A DNA stretch of 38,435 nucleotides from Nitrospira sp. UBA5699 (GCA_002420105.1 DIHJ01000018.1:1-38435), one strand, 5' to 3'. Counted from the stretch's first letter, positions 17,287-25,366 are shown. Numbers and translations are program-made. Notes: a model not told the origin generated them from the sequence alone.

Positions 17287-18690
17287 ATGCCGAAGGTGTT
17301 GGTGGCTGACGATAGCATCGCCGTCCGGAAGGTTGCAGAACGGCTGCTGACGGAAGCCGGGTTAGGGGTGGCGCTGGCGGCCAACGGCGAAGAGGCGTTG
17401 GCCTATCTGACGAAAGAATGTCCCGATCTCATCGTATCCGACGTCATCATGCCGGATAAGAGCGGGTACGAAGTCTGCGCGTTCGTACGGGCTCAAAGTG
17501 CCCTGAAGAGCACGCCTGTGCTGCTCATTTCCGGAATCGTGAATGACGAAGTGACCAAACAGGCCGAATCGTGTCACGCCGATGGCGTGTTGAAGAAGCC
17601 ATTCCAAGGCACCTCGCTTAAAGATCGCGTCTTGGAACTGCTGGCCAAGAAGCAAACGCAGAGTGCGGCTCCGCCCAAACAGGCAGCCGCGGCTGCGGCC
17701 GTGCCCGAGCCCGGCAAGGGCGTCCGGCCGGCCGAAGAGCAGACCGAGCTCAATCGTGAGAGCGCCGGCAAGCTCAGACAGGCCGAGGAAGATCTTCGGG
17801 CGGAGCGGCAGCAATCGGCGCAATTGACCCAGAAGGTCGCCCAGCTCGAGACCCAATTGGGCCGCCTCAAGGAACTGGAATCGATGCTGGCGCATGAGCG
17901 GGACCAGGCCGCCCAGGCGAAGAAGATCGGTTCGGACTTGAGCGCGGCGGTGCAGCGCGCGACTGAACTCGAGAGCCAACTGAAGCAGGAGCGCGAGCAG
18001 GCTGCGCAGGTGAAGAAGGCCGCATCGGAGCTCGCCGAAATGAGTAAGCGGGCAAAAGAGCTCGAAGGACTGTTGAAAGCCGAACAGGAGCAGGCGACAC
18101 TGAGCAGGAACCAGACGGCTGAGCTGCAGGAGCAAGTGAGCCAGACCAAGAAGCAGATCGCCGAGCTTCAGGAGCAAGTGGCGCAGGCGAAGAACCAGGC
18201 GGCAGAGCTGCGGGAAGAGGCGGCGCGTATTCCGGGACTGGAAGCCGAGCTGCAAAAGGAACGAAGCCGGACGGCAGAACTTGCGCGACAGGCTGGCGAG
18301 CTGCAAAAGAGCGTAGCCCGCGTGCAGGAGCTTGAAGCCGCCTTGAATGCCGAACGTCAGGCCGCCACGCAGCTCGTTCAGCAAATGACGACCATGGAAA
18401 AAGCCGTCGTACGCGTTCAGGAACTGACCCAAGAGGTGGGGCGTGAGCAGCAGCGGGTGGGCGAGTTGACCCGCCGTCTGGAAGAGAGCGAGGGGAAGCT
18501 GGCGAAGGCGAAGGAAATCCAGCAGCTTCTCGAAACGGAACGGGAACGCAATGCCGTCCTGGCCCGCCGGGTGTCGGAAACGGAGCAGGCCGCGCAGCAG
18601 GCAACGAAACGATTCGAAGAAATGGCCCAGAAGCTGGGCGAGATCGCCGGCCTGGCTTCTCAATTGGGGAACGGTTCACGACGGTCCTGA
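17287..18690 (+). CDS. Receiver domain fused to a long coiled coil
   Basis: A 467-residue protein. Residues 1-120 are a receiver with intact acidic pair (ADDS) and phospho-acceptor D52 (LIVSDVIMPD), and a Lys in LKKPF. After an Ala/Pro linker (about 125-145), nearly all the rest to residue 460 is continuous coiled coil, rich in Glu, Gln, Lys, Ala and Leu, with internally similar units such as AELQEQVAQAKNQAAELREE. No output domain follows. I chose ATG 17287 because AAAGGA lies 8 bp upstream and the product begins MPKVLVADDS. A phosphorylation-controlled scaffold or localisation factor is a reasonable reading, by analogy with receiver-coiled-coil proteins of gliding and pilus systems, but that is inference. 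Low complexity makes homology calls in the coil unreliable. Confidence 0.85.
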   Translation: MPKVLVADDSIAVRKVAERLLTEAGLGVALAANGEEALAYLTKECPDLIVSDVIMPDKSGYEVCAFVRAQSALKSTPVLLISGIVNDEVTKQAESCHADGVLKKPFQGTSLKDRVLELLAKKQTQSAAPPKQAAAAAAVPEPGKGVRPAEEQTELNRESAGKLRQAEEDLRAERQQSAQLTQKVAQLETQLGRLKELESMLAHERDQAAQAKKIGSDLSAAVQRATELESQLKQEREQAAQVKKAASELAEMSKRAKELEGLLKAEQEQATLSRNQTAELQEQVSQTKKQIAELQEQVAQAKNQAAELREEAARIPGLEAELQKERSRTAELARQAGELQKSVARVQELEAALNAERQAATQLVQQMTTMEKAVVRVQELTQEVGREQQRVGELTRRLEESEGKLAKAKEIQQLLETERERNAVLARRVSETEQAAQQATKRFEEMAQKLGEIAGLASQLGNGSRRS

Positions 18691-18746
18691 TCGCAAATGA
18701 TCCGTCTGTGTAGGGCGAAACGTGACCGGTGTGAGGGATTGGATTC

Positions 18747-19685
18747 ATGTCGGGCGATGCGTCGGATGAATTTCAAAAGGAGCTTGTCGACCTCTTTGTT
18801 CAGGAAGCCCACGAATGGTTGCAGAACATTCATGTGGCGCTCGACGAGTTGCAGCAAGGGCCGCCGCCTGAGCGTCACGCGGCCCTCATCTCGACATTGA
18901 CCGCAGGGGTCACCAACCTCGGCGGGTCCGCTGCCACCATCAATCTCCCCGACGTCGAACGGGCAAGTTTTGCGGCGCTGCCTTTCATCGAGGCCATCAA
19001 GGATCCCCGAAAGTCCTTCTCCGTACAAGACTTTCTCTCGCTCTGCAAGCAGCTGGGGCAGATTCATACGGCGTTGACCAACGCGACGGGCGTGTCCTTC
19101 GATGAGCAGGCCGGGGCCGACGACGACGTCGCCGCTGCCGCGCCCAGCCTGTCGCCGGCCGAGTTTCTCCAGGCGCTCCGGGCGTTGCAGCAGAATCAGG
19201 GGTCGACCGCTTCAACGGAACGAAGTCTCATCAAGGCCATGATCGAGCAGATGGAAGGGCAGGTGCAAGCCGGGGTTCAACAGGTCGGGGTCGATGTGAT
19301 TCAGGGCTATCTGGAACGGATGGCGGAGTCGGAGGAAGCCTTCGTCCAAGTCGTCGACGCCCAGGTACCGACATTGACGGCGAAGCTCGTCAGGCTGGCG
19401 GATGCGGCGACACCCCAACCGGGGATTCTGGAAGCCTCGCTTGAAGAAGTGACGCAACTGAGAGCCGAAGCCCAGCAGGTGAATGCCGGGCCGGCGATGA
19501 CGTTCTTCGGCGGCTTGCACAGCCTCCTGACGGTCATGACGCAGCGCCGCGTCCGTCTCGCGGCGGCGCGGGCCGAGGCGATTTCGGCCCGGCTCGGCGC
19601 CATTCGGGAGCTCATACATCGCTGGGTCGAACGCGGACGGGCCGAACGGACGGCGATCTGCCAGGCGCTGCCGGTGAATCGCTGA
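18747..19685 (+). CDS. His-less Hpt-like signalling protein
   Basis: A 312-residue helical protein that I cannot assign to a named family. Its N-terminal part, FQKELVDLFVQEAHEWLQNI and then LTAGVTNLGGSAATINL, follows the pattern of an Hpt domain (compare AHTLKGSAATIGL), but Thr56 stands where the phosphorylatable His should be. So it probably cannot relay phosphate. The C-terminal half (LQALRALQQNQGS..., MTFFGGLHSLLTVMTQRRVR, WVERGRAERTAICQALPV) is a second helical region with no known match. The whole protein aligns along its length with residues about 390-714 of the next gene product, so the two are paralogous modules. It lies 56 bp after the receiver-coiled-coil gene and begins with an ordinary ATG. 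Confidence 0.8.
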   Translation: MSGDASDEFQKELVDLFVQEAHEWLQNIHVALDELQQGPPPERHAALISTLTAGVTNLGGSAATINLPDVERASFAALPFIEAIKDPRKSFSVQDFLSLCKQLGQIHTALTNATGVSFDEQAGADDDVAAAAPSLSPAEFLQALRALQQNQGSTASTERSLIKAMIEQMEGQVQAGVQQVGVDVIQGYLERMAESEEAFVQVVDAQVPTLTAKLVRLADAATPQPGILEASLEEVTQLRAEAQQVNAGPAMTFFGGLHSLLTVMTQRRVRLAAARAEAISARLGAIRELIHRWVERGRAERTAICQALPVNR

Positions 19686-19686
19686 T

Positions 19687-19709
19687 GACGGAGCCGCGGC
19701 GGCTCCGTC
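19687..19709 (+). other. Perfect intercistronic hairpin
   Basis: GACGGAGCCG at 19687-19696 and its exact reverse complement CGGCTCCGTC at 19700-19709 form a 10-bp GC-rich stem with a 3-base loop, starting 1 bp after the stop of the His-less Hpt gene. No T-run follows, so it is not a standard terminator. It may block 3' exonucleases, cause partial termination or set the expression ratio of the flanking genes. Confidence 0.6.
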
Positions 19710-19770
19710 GAATCGTCGCCGCGTGTCGGTTGACTTATCCGGCAACCGATCGCATGCTGAGACTGAGGAT

Positions 19771-21915
19771 ATGGAGACACAGAGCGTCACGAACCGGGCG
19801 CTGGTGTTGATCAGCGGGATGGAAGAACGACGAGCCGCAGATATTTACCTTCAGGCCGAGCAGCAACTGACGGCCGCGGCGAGTGCGATCCAGCGCCAGG
19901 ATCGCATCAATCTGGAGCGTCTCGAAGCGTTGGCGAGGGACATCGCCGATTCTGTCGCTCATGACGACCAGCTGGTCGTGCAGGCATTGGCCGGTCCCGG
20001 CGGGTCGACGCTGGTGACCAATCTGATCAACGTAAGCATCCTTGCCACGAAAGTGGGTGCCGGCCTCGGATACTACGGCAAGGAGCTTCAGCGACTGACG
20101 CTGGCCGGTTTGGTCCACGACATTGGCTTGTTTGCCGTGCCGCAGTCGCTTGTGACGAAGTCCGGCCGGTTGACCTCCGAAGAGCGCACGCTCATCGAAC
20201 AGCATCCGGAATTGGGCTATCAGGTCGTCAGGAAGTTCGGCGGCGACTGGGAGTGGCTTGCGCAGGTGGTCCGCCAGGCCCATGAACGATGGAGCGGACA
20301 AGGATATCCGAATCGGCTCAAAGGCCGCGATATCAACGAATATGCGCAGATCATCGGGGCCGTCGACGTGTTCGACGCGCTCGTCACCCCGCGACCGTAC
20401 CGGCGGCGCTTCTTTCCGCATGAAGCCGTCCGGGAGTTGCTGGTCGCCGAACGAACGGCGTTTCCCCGCGAGATCATCAAGGCGTTGGTCGAACAGTTAT
20501 CGGCCTTTCCTCTGGGCACATTGGTGCGGTTGACCACCGGCGAAACGGGAACGGTGGTGGGCATCAATGCGCGCTACCCGCTTCGTCCGATCGTCGAGGT
20601 CGGAGGAGGACCGGGGCAGGGAAGCGAGCATGACGTCCGGCGGCTGGACCTCAGTCTCCTGCCGCTCGTGTCGATCGTCGAAACCATCGAGTCGCCCGCC
20701 GTCGCTCGGGTCTCCTTTCCCGCCGGCCTTCCGGCGGATCGACGGAGCAAGCTTGTTCCGTCGGCGTCCGAACAATTTTCATCGCTGTTGGAGAGTCTGG
20801 ACGCCCTGGCCAATGCGATTCAGGGGGTGGTCGAGGCCAGGGTTCCCGCGGCCGCGCAGCCGGTGGCCGAAGGTCAGCCGCCGGACGAACGCTGGGGTTC
20901 CGGTCGCTCTTCGGCACAGGACAGCGCCGACGCAAGTTTTGAGAGGGAAGTGATCGGCCTCTTCGCCCTCGAAGCGCACGAATGGCTGGCACAGATCCAT
21001 TCCGCGCTCAAACGGTTGGGGGAGGGTGCCAATGGGACGGTACGGCCCAAGCTCTACGGGATCATGTTACAGGGGCTGACCAACCTGGCCAAATCCGCGG
21101 CAACCGTTCATCTGACATCGATTGAGAACATGGCTTCGGGGTTGCTGCCGATCATTTACGAGGTCGACCGGCAGGAGCCCCGCGCGATGGCCGCCGCGCT
21201 GGTGTCTCTCAGGTCCGGACTCGATCGCATTACCGCGGCCGTGCGCCATGCGGAAGGAGCCCCGGCCGCTGCGGAACCATCCGAAGCCGCTCCAAGTCCG
21301 GAGACCGAAGGCCGTCTGGCCGAACGTCCGCCGAGCGACATTCCCCTGTCGACGGAGGCGGCACCGCTCGTTCCCGTGACCGCAACGTCCGGTGCGTCAT
21401 TGCTGAACGCATTGCGGAATCTTCAGCAGGTGCGATCCCGATCGGTGCAGCCGGCCCGTGATGTCCTGGAAGCCGTCATTCTGCGGTCAGAACAGGAACC
21501 GGAGGCCCTGACCGTCTCCGGTGTTCGACGGATCCTGAACGAACTGGACCAAGTCGATGAGCGGTTCCTCGAGGAGGTCAGGCGACGGGTGCCCATGATG
21601 AGTCGGACCCTGTCCGATTTGCGGACAGACGGCCCCCCGGATTTCGTGACGGCTTCCCAACTGGACCCGATCGTGCAGCAGGTGGAAGCGCTGCATGATG
21701 TGGCGGCCTCGGTGCAGGCCGGTATGATCACGATGTTCCTCCAGGGATTGCGGTCGTTTCTGATGGTCGCCGCCTACCGCAAAGCCGCGACGCTGCCCCA
21801 ACGACTTGCCACCGTTGAAGCCCGCATTCAGGCGTTGGTCCCGATGGCCGAGCAATGGGTCAGCATCGGCCGTGTCGAACGGGCCGCGATCGCCGAGATT
21901 CTTCCCGTCGCCTGA
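19771..21915 (+). CDS. Degenerate HD-GYP domain protein with C-terminal His-less Hpt-like module
   Basis: A 714-residue protein in two parts. Residues about 60-270 are an HD-GYP domain, a fold that hydrolyses c-di-GMP: LVHDIG (H116-D117), HPELG (H145), HERWSGQGYP (H171) and AVDVFDAL (D199) are recognisable. However, Asn84 replaces the usual N-terminal His, Leu120 replaces the HDIGK Lys, Ala170 replaces the first His of HHE, and Ser175 replaces the Asp of DGxGYP. Catalysis is doubtful. Residues about 390-714 repeat the preceding protein module (EREVIGLFALEAHEWLAQIH, then LTNLAKSAATVHL with Thr437 at the His position). I prefer ATG 19771; GAGG lies close, with a short 2-bp spacing. GTG 19723 has no ribosome site and falls next to a hairpin. 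It may bind rather than cleave c-di-GMP (inference). Confidence 0.85.
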   Translation: METQSVTNRALVLISGMEERRAADIYLQAEQQLTAAASAIQRQDRINLERLEALARDIADSVAHDDQLVVQALAGPGGSTLVTNLINVSILATKVGAGLGYYGKELQRLTLAGLVHDIGLFAVPQSLVTKSGRLTSEERTLIEQHPELGYQVVRKFGGDWEWLAQVVRQAHERWSGQGYPNRLKGRDINEYAQIIGAVDVFDALVTPRPYRRRFFPHEAVRELLVAERTAFPREIIKALVEQLSAFPLGTLVRLTTGETGTVVGINARYPLRPIVEVGGGPGQGSEHDVRRLDLSLLPLVSIVETIESPAVARVSFPAGLPADRRSKLVPSASEQFSSLLESLDALANAIQGVVEARVPAAAQPVAEGQPPDERWGSGRSSAQDSADASFEREVIGLFALEAHEWLAQIHSALKRLGEGANGTVRPKLYGIMLQGLTNLAKSAATVHLTSIENMASGLLPIIYEVDRQEPRAMAAALVSLRSGLDRITAAVRHAEGAPAAAEPSEAAPSPETEGRLAERPPSDIPLSTEAAPLVPVTATSGASLLNALRNLQQVRSRSVQPARDVLEAVILRSEQEPEALTVSGVRRILNELDQVDERFLEEVRRRVPMMSRTLSDLRTDGPPDFVTASQLDPIVQQVEALHDVAASVQAGMITMFLQGLRSFLMVAAYRKAATLPQRLATVEARIQALVPMAEQWVSIGRVERAAIAEILPVA

Positions 21916-22115
21916 CCTCCCGCCCGTCGAGCGGGTTACGCTTCCTGCCGGTCTGCCGTTCCATTTCTTTCTTCGCCTGCTCCGGGCGTCGGGTTGTCCC
22001 GACCGTTGTGCCGGGAATCGATGTTCCGACGGAAGCAAGAGTGGTATCATACCCGATCCCGGCGGCAGCCTCTGCCGCGAGGGCGGATGCTCACATTCCG
22101 GCGAGGAGGAGCGCG

Positions 22116-22637
22116 GTGCCGAAACTGGTGACGGTGTGGCGTGACGAAGACATTCAGACACAGGCACGCCTGTATGTCCGTTCGTATATTCTGTTTCCCT
22201 CCGGTCTTCTCGGGCTGGTGTGTATGGTCGGCGGGATCGGGTCGCTCGGGTATCAACTCGTCGCGTCGAGTACCTATACGTGGACGACCTTCCTCTCGAG
22301 TTCGGCCCTTTTGCTCCTCGGCGGCCTCTGCGGATGGGCGCAGACCCGGTATCATCGATATCTTCTCGCCACGGTCCCGGAGGTATTTGCCGCACGTATG
22401 CGCAGCGCGGTCCAGTCCAGGAGGAAAAAGGCGAAACCGGAGGCGTCCATTCCCGAGATCGAGCATCCCGGCCGGGGGCTGGTGCCGTTCGCCTACGTGA
22501 TGGGAGGGGCGCTGCTGCTGACCGGTTCGGCCTGGGCGGTGGTCGATGGAGCAATGGACGTGGTGCCCGCCGTGTTGATGCCCTGGGCCGGGTTCTATTG
22601 GGGCAAGCTCTTCTTCTGGCGGGGAGTCGTCAACTGA
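22116..22637 (+). CDS. Small multi-pass membrane protein, unknown
   Basis: A 173-residue protein I do not recognise. It has four predicted membrane helices in two hairpins: about residues 23-43 and 52-72 (FPSGLLGLVCMVGG, SSALLLLGGLCGW), and about 130-148 and 151-168 near the end. A basic cytoplasmic loop lies between them with SRRKKAKPEA. I start it at GTG 22116 because GAGGAGGA at 22103-22110 gives ideal spacing; the frame is open much further upstream, but that part has random composition. It follows the HD-GYP gene by 200 bp. That gap holds two small GC hairpins (21919-21935 and 21988-22003) and a TATCAT at about 22053, so it may have its own promoter. Its link to the chemosensory genes is only positional. 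Confidence 0.65.
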   Translation: MPKLVTVWRDEDIQTQARLYVRSYILFPSGLLGLVCMVGGIGSLGYQLVASSTYTWTTFLSSSALLLLGGLCGWAQTRYHRYLLATVPEVFAARMRSAVQSRRKKAKPEASIPEIEHPGRGLVPFAYVMGGALLLTGSAWAVVDGAMDVVPAVLMPWAGFYWGKLFFWRGVVN

Positions 22638-22660
22638 AACGACGCGGGTCCGCGCGCGGT

Positions 22661-23755
22661 TTACGTGCGGCCCGGTTTCCTGCGTTTCGCCTTGGGGGCG
22701 CCCGCGTCGGCGAGGCGGCTTTCCAGCAGGGCCACCCGCTGCTCCAGACTTCGAACCAGCTGGCGCAGTTCCGGCAGGCGGGGGATGACGGCCTGGGCTT
22801 TCATCCAGGTCTCATGCGGCATGACCGGCGCACCCGATACGATCTGATTCGGTTCCAGACTGCGGTTCACACCGGCCCGGGCGGCAATCATCACCTGATC
22901 CCCGATATGGATATGGTCCGCCAGGCCGGCCTGTCCGCCGATCATGACGTGGTGGCCGATCGTCGTGCTGCCGGCGATGCCGACCTGCGCGACGATGATG
23001 GCATGCTCGCCCACGGTGACGTTATGGGCGATCTGCACCAGATTGTCGATCTTCGTTCCCTGCTTGACGACGGTCTGGCCGAGCGTGGCGCGGTCGATCG
23101 TGACGTTCGCGCCGAGTTCCACGTCGTCCCCGATCGCGACGCCTCCGAGCTGGGGAATCTTGTGGTGCCGCCCCTGATGTTGCACGTAGCCGAATCCGTC
23201 GGCTCCGATCACGGTTCCGCTGTGGACGATGACCCTTGCGCCGACGGAGCAGCCCTCGCGCACGACGACGTTGGGGTGGAGCACCGTGTCGTCGCCGATC
23301 GTGGAGTCGGCCCCGATGAAGACGCCCGGATAGAGCGTGACGCGGGCGCCGATCCTGACCCGGTCTCCGAGCGTGACGAACGGCCAGATCGACGGGTCCG
23401 CCCCGATCGAAACGTCGGCGCCGCGCGTGACTTCGTCGGCGATGCCGCGCGGAGCGAAGGGCCGCACGAAAAATTTCTCCGCCACCTGGGCAAAGGCGAG
23501 CAGGGGGTTCGGCACCGCCACCTGCGGGACGGCAAGTTCGGGAAGATGACGATGGACGAGCAACGCCCCGGCGCGGGTGCCGGCGGAGGCCTTGGCGGCC
23601 TTGTCGTTGGCGATGAAGGACAACGCGTCGGGCGTCGCTTCGCCGAGACCGGCCAGGGAGGAGAGAGGCTTGTCCCCGTTCCCGTGGAGCGTGCCGCCGA
23701 CCAGTCGATGGACCTCGGCAAGGTTGAAGACGGCTGAGGCGGTCGGTATTCTCAT
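22661..23755 (-). CDS. lpxD: LpxD: UDP-3-O-acylglucosamine N-acyltransferase
   Basis: This cytoplasmic enzyme adds the second acyl chain from acyl-ACP to UDP-3-O-acylglucosamine in lipid A synthesis. Its 364 residues comprise an N-terminal domain (about 1-105, NLAEVHRLVGGTLHGNGD and LSFIANDKAAK), then a left-handed beta-helix made of hexapeptide repeats (IGADPSIW, IGDDTVLHP, VGARVIVHSG, IGADGFGYV), with catalytic His244 in NLVQIAHNV. The C-terminus (about 320-364) is a coiled coil ending in a basic tail, RRKPGRT. It is the last gene of the minus-strand lptF-lptG-fabF-acp-lpxD row, 7 bp after the acyl carrier protein gene, which is a natural partner because LpxD uses acyl-ACP. It ends 23 bp from the convergent membrane-protein gene. 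Confidence 0.96.
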   Translation of the reverse strand: MRIPTASAVFNLAEVHRLVGGTLHGNGDKPLSSLAGLGEATPDALSFIANDKAAKASAGTRAGALLVHRHLPELAVPQVAVPNPLLAFAQVAEKFFVRPFAPRGIADEVTRGADVSIGADPSIWPFVTLGDRVRIGARVTLYPGVFIGADSTIGDDTVLHPNVVVREGCSVGARVIVHSGTVIGADGFGYVQHQGRHHKIPQLGGVAIGDDVELGANVTIDRATLGQTVVKQGTKIDNLVQIAHNVTVGEHAIIVAQVGIAGSTTIGHHVMIGGQAGLADHIHIGDQVMIAARAGVNRSLEPNQIVSGAPVMPHETWMKAQAVIPRLPELRQLVRSLEQRVALLESRLADAGAPKAKRRKPGRT

Positions 23756-23762
23756 CGAAGGG

Positions 23763-24068
23763 TCATTTCTTCTTTTTACTCTGCGACGGCGACTGTTTGC
23801 TTTTCGGGGCGCGCGCCGGCGGAGCGGGAGCCAGACGCTTCTGCACGTAGCCGGCCACGGCTCCGACGGTGGTGAGCCCCGGCAGGTCCTGATCGGGAAT
23901 CTGCAGGTTGAAGGTCTCTTCGATCTTATAGAGTAATTCGATCACCGCCATCGAGTCGAGACCCAGATCGTCCCGCAAATGGTGCGCGGCCTTGATCGAG
24001 GCGGCATCGCGTTTGAGGTATTCCGCCAGGGCCTGCACAATCTTTTCGAGCATCTCTCGATCACTCAT
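23763..24068 (-). CDS. Acyl carrier protein with basic C-terminal tail
   Basis: A 101-residue acyl carrier protein. Ser39 in the LGLDSMAVIELL segment is the attachment site for 4'-phosphopantetheine, and helices I-IV (residues 1-78) match the family. Beyond the usual end it carries a tail of about 20 residues, APPARAPKSKQSPSQSKKKK, strongly basic and Pro/Ser-rich, which is unusual for a normally acidic ACP. The tail might fix it to a membrane or partner enzyme (inference). It lies between a ketosynthase gene (41 bp) and lpxD (7 bp), so it may be a dedicated carrier for lipid A or another envelope acyl chain rather than the housekeeping AcpP. No other acp gene is in the window for comparison. 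Confidence 0.92.
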   Translation of the reverse strand: MSDREMLEKIVQALAEYLKRDAASIKAAHHLRDDLGLDSMAVIELLYKIEETFNLQIPDQDLPGLTTVGAVAGYVQKRLAPAPPARAPKSKQSPSQSKKKK

Positions 24069-24109
24069 CGTGTCGTGTCCTTTGCGGGTTGGAGCAGACC
24101 GGGCGGGCG

Positions 24110-25366
24110 TCAGGCCGCATGGCGTGCGAGCACCACCGCGGCGTTGTTGCTGCCGAATCCGAACGCGTTGAGCAGCGCGGCCCTGACCTTGCGCTCCTGA
24201 GCGGACCGGCTGATTCCCGCCAGGGCGCAGGACGGATCGGGATCGTCGTAGTTCGCCGTGGGATGAATCTGTCCCGTATGGATGGCGAGCACGGAGGCGA
24301 TGCCTCCGATGGCTCCGGCGGCGCCCAAGGTGTGGCCCACGAGCGATTTCGTGGCGCTGATCGCGATCTTGTCCGCGCGCGATTTGAAGACCTGGCGGAT
24401 GGCTTTGGCCTCGACCGCGTCGCCGATGGAGGTCGAGGTCGCGTGGGCGTTGATGTAATCGATCTGGGCCGGCGTGGCGCCCGCGTCGGCCAGGGCGAGG
24501 CGCATCGTCGTGGCGACCTCTTCGCCGTCCTCCCGCGGAATGACCATATGGTAGGCCTCGCTCGTGGCCGCGTATCCGGCCACTTCGGCGTAAATGCGCG
24601 CCTTGCGCTTTTTCGCATGGGCGGCGGATTCCAGAATGAGCGCGCCGGCCCCTTCCCCCATCACGAATCCGTCCCGCAGCCGGTCGAAGGGCCGGGAGGC
24701 CTGCTCCGGCCGGTCGTTGTATTTCGTCGAGAGGGCGCGCAGGGAACAGAATCCGGCGAAGACGAGCGGCGTGATGCTGGCGTCGGCCCCGACGGTGATG
24801 ACCACGTCGGCGCGGCCCTCTCTGATGCAGTGCATCGCCTGTCCCAGCGCGTGCGCGCTGGAGGAACAGGCGGTCGAGATGGTGAAATTCGGTCCTTTGG
24901 CCCCGTGCGCCATGGCCACGATGCCGGAGGCGGAGTTCAACGTGATGACGGGAATGAAGTTCGGATGCACGCGGTGGGGGCGCGAATGCTGGTACAACTG
25001 CGTGATTTCCCGCTCGCCCATCACCATGCCGCCCATTCCGGCGCCGACGATGACGCCGACCCGGTGGGGGTTCTCCTTCGCCATCAGGATTCCGGAATCC
25101 GCCAGCGCCTCCTTGGCCGCCACGAGAGCAAACTGCGCGTACCGGTCCACCCGGTCGGCCTGGACGCTGTCGATGTGTCGTTCGGCGGAAAAATCGAGGA
25201 TTTGGCCGGCGACCTTGGAGCGGTACCCGTCCATCGGGAAGGGGTCGAAACTCGTAATGGCGGACACGCCGGACCGTCCGGCCAGCGCGGCTTTCCAGAA
25301 TTCACTGACCCCGATGCCGATGGGGGAAATTACCCCCAGGCCTGTCACCACGACCGATGCCCGCAT
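24110..25366 (-). CDS. Beta-ketoacyl-ACP synthase II (FabF-like)
   Basis: A 418-residue condensing enzyme that elongates acyl-ACP with malonyl-ACP. The catalytic triad is complete: Cys167 in FTISTACSSSAHALG, His308 in INAHATSTSIGD, and His345 in KSLVGHTLGAAGAI. The N-terminus MRASVVVTGLGVISPIG and the GEGAGALILE segment are typical of FabF/KAS II. Two small deviations from housekeeping FabF are seen: TACSSSAHA rather than TACASGAHA, and STSIGD rather than STPLGD. With the neighbouring acyl carrier protein it may form a specialised acyl-elongation pair for envelope lipids; that is inference, and a general fatty-acid synthesis role is equally possible. A 101-bp gap separates it from lptG upstream, so it could have its own promoter. 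Confidence 0.92.
   Translation of the reverse strand: MRASVVVTGLGVISPIGIGVSEFWKAALAGRSGVSAITSFDPFPMDGYRSKVAGQILDFSAERHIDSVQADRVDRYAQFALVAAKEALADSGILMAKENPHRVGVIVGAGMGGMVMGEREITQLYQHSRPHRVHPNFIPVITLNSASGIVAMAHGAKGPNFTISTACSSSAHALGQAMHCIREGRADVVITVGADASITPLVFAGFCSLRALSTKYNDRPEQASRPFDRLRDGFVMGEGAGALILESAAHAKKRKARIYAEVAGYAATSEAYHMVIPREDGEEVATTMRLALADAGATPAQIDYINAHATSTSIGDAVEAKAIRQVFKSRADKIAISATKSLVGHTLGAAGAIGGIASVLAIHTGQIHPTANYDDPDPSCALAGISRSAQERKVRAALLNAFGFGSNNAAVVLARHAA

Noticed and set aside
17362..18663. 433-residue minus-strand frame opposite the receiver-coiled-coil gene
   Set aside because: Leu/Arg/Phe-rich sequence mirrors the Gln/Glu/Lys/Ala coil on the true strand.
22220..23737. 505-residue open frame on the plus strand over lpxD
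   Set aside because: lpxD has hexapeptide repeats and catalytic His; the opposite frame shows only low-complexity Gly/Asp/Arg repeats that mirror the hexapeptides.
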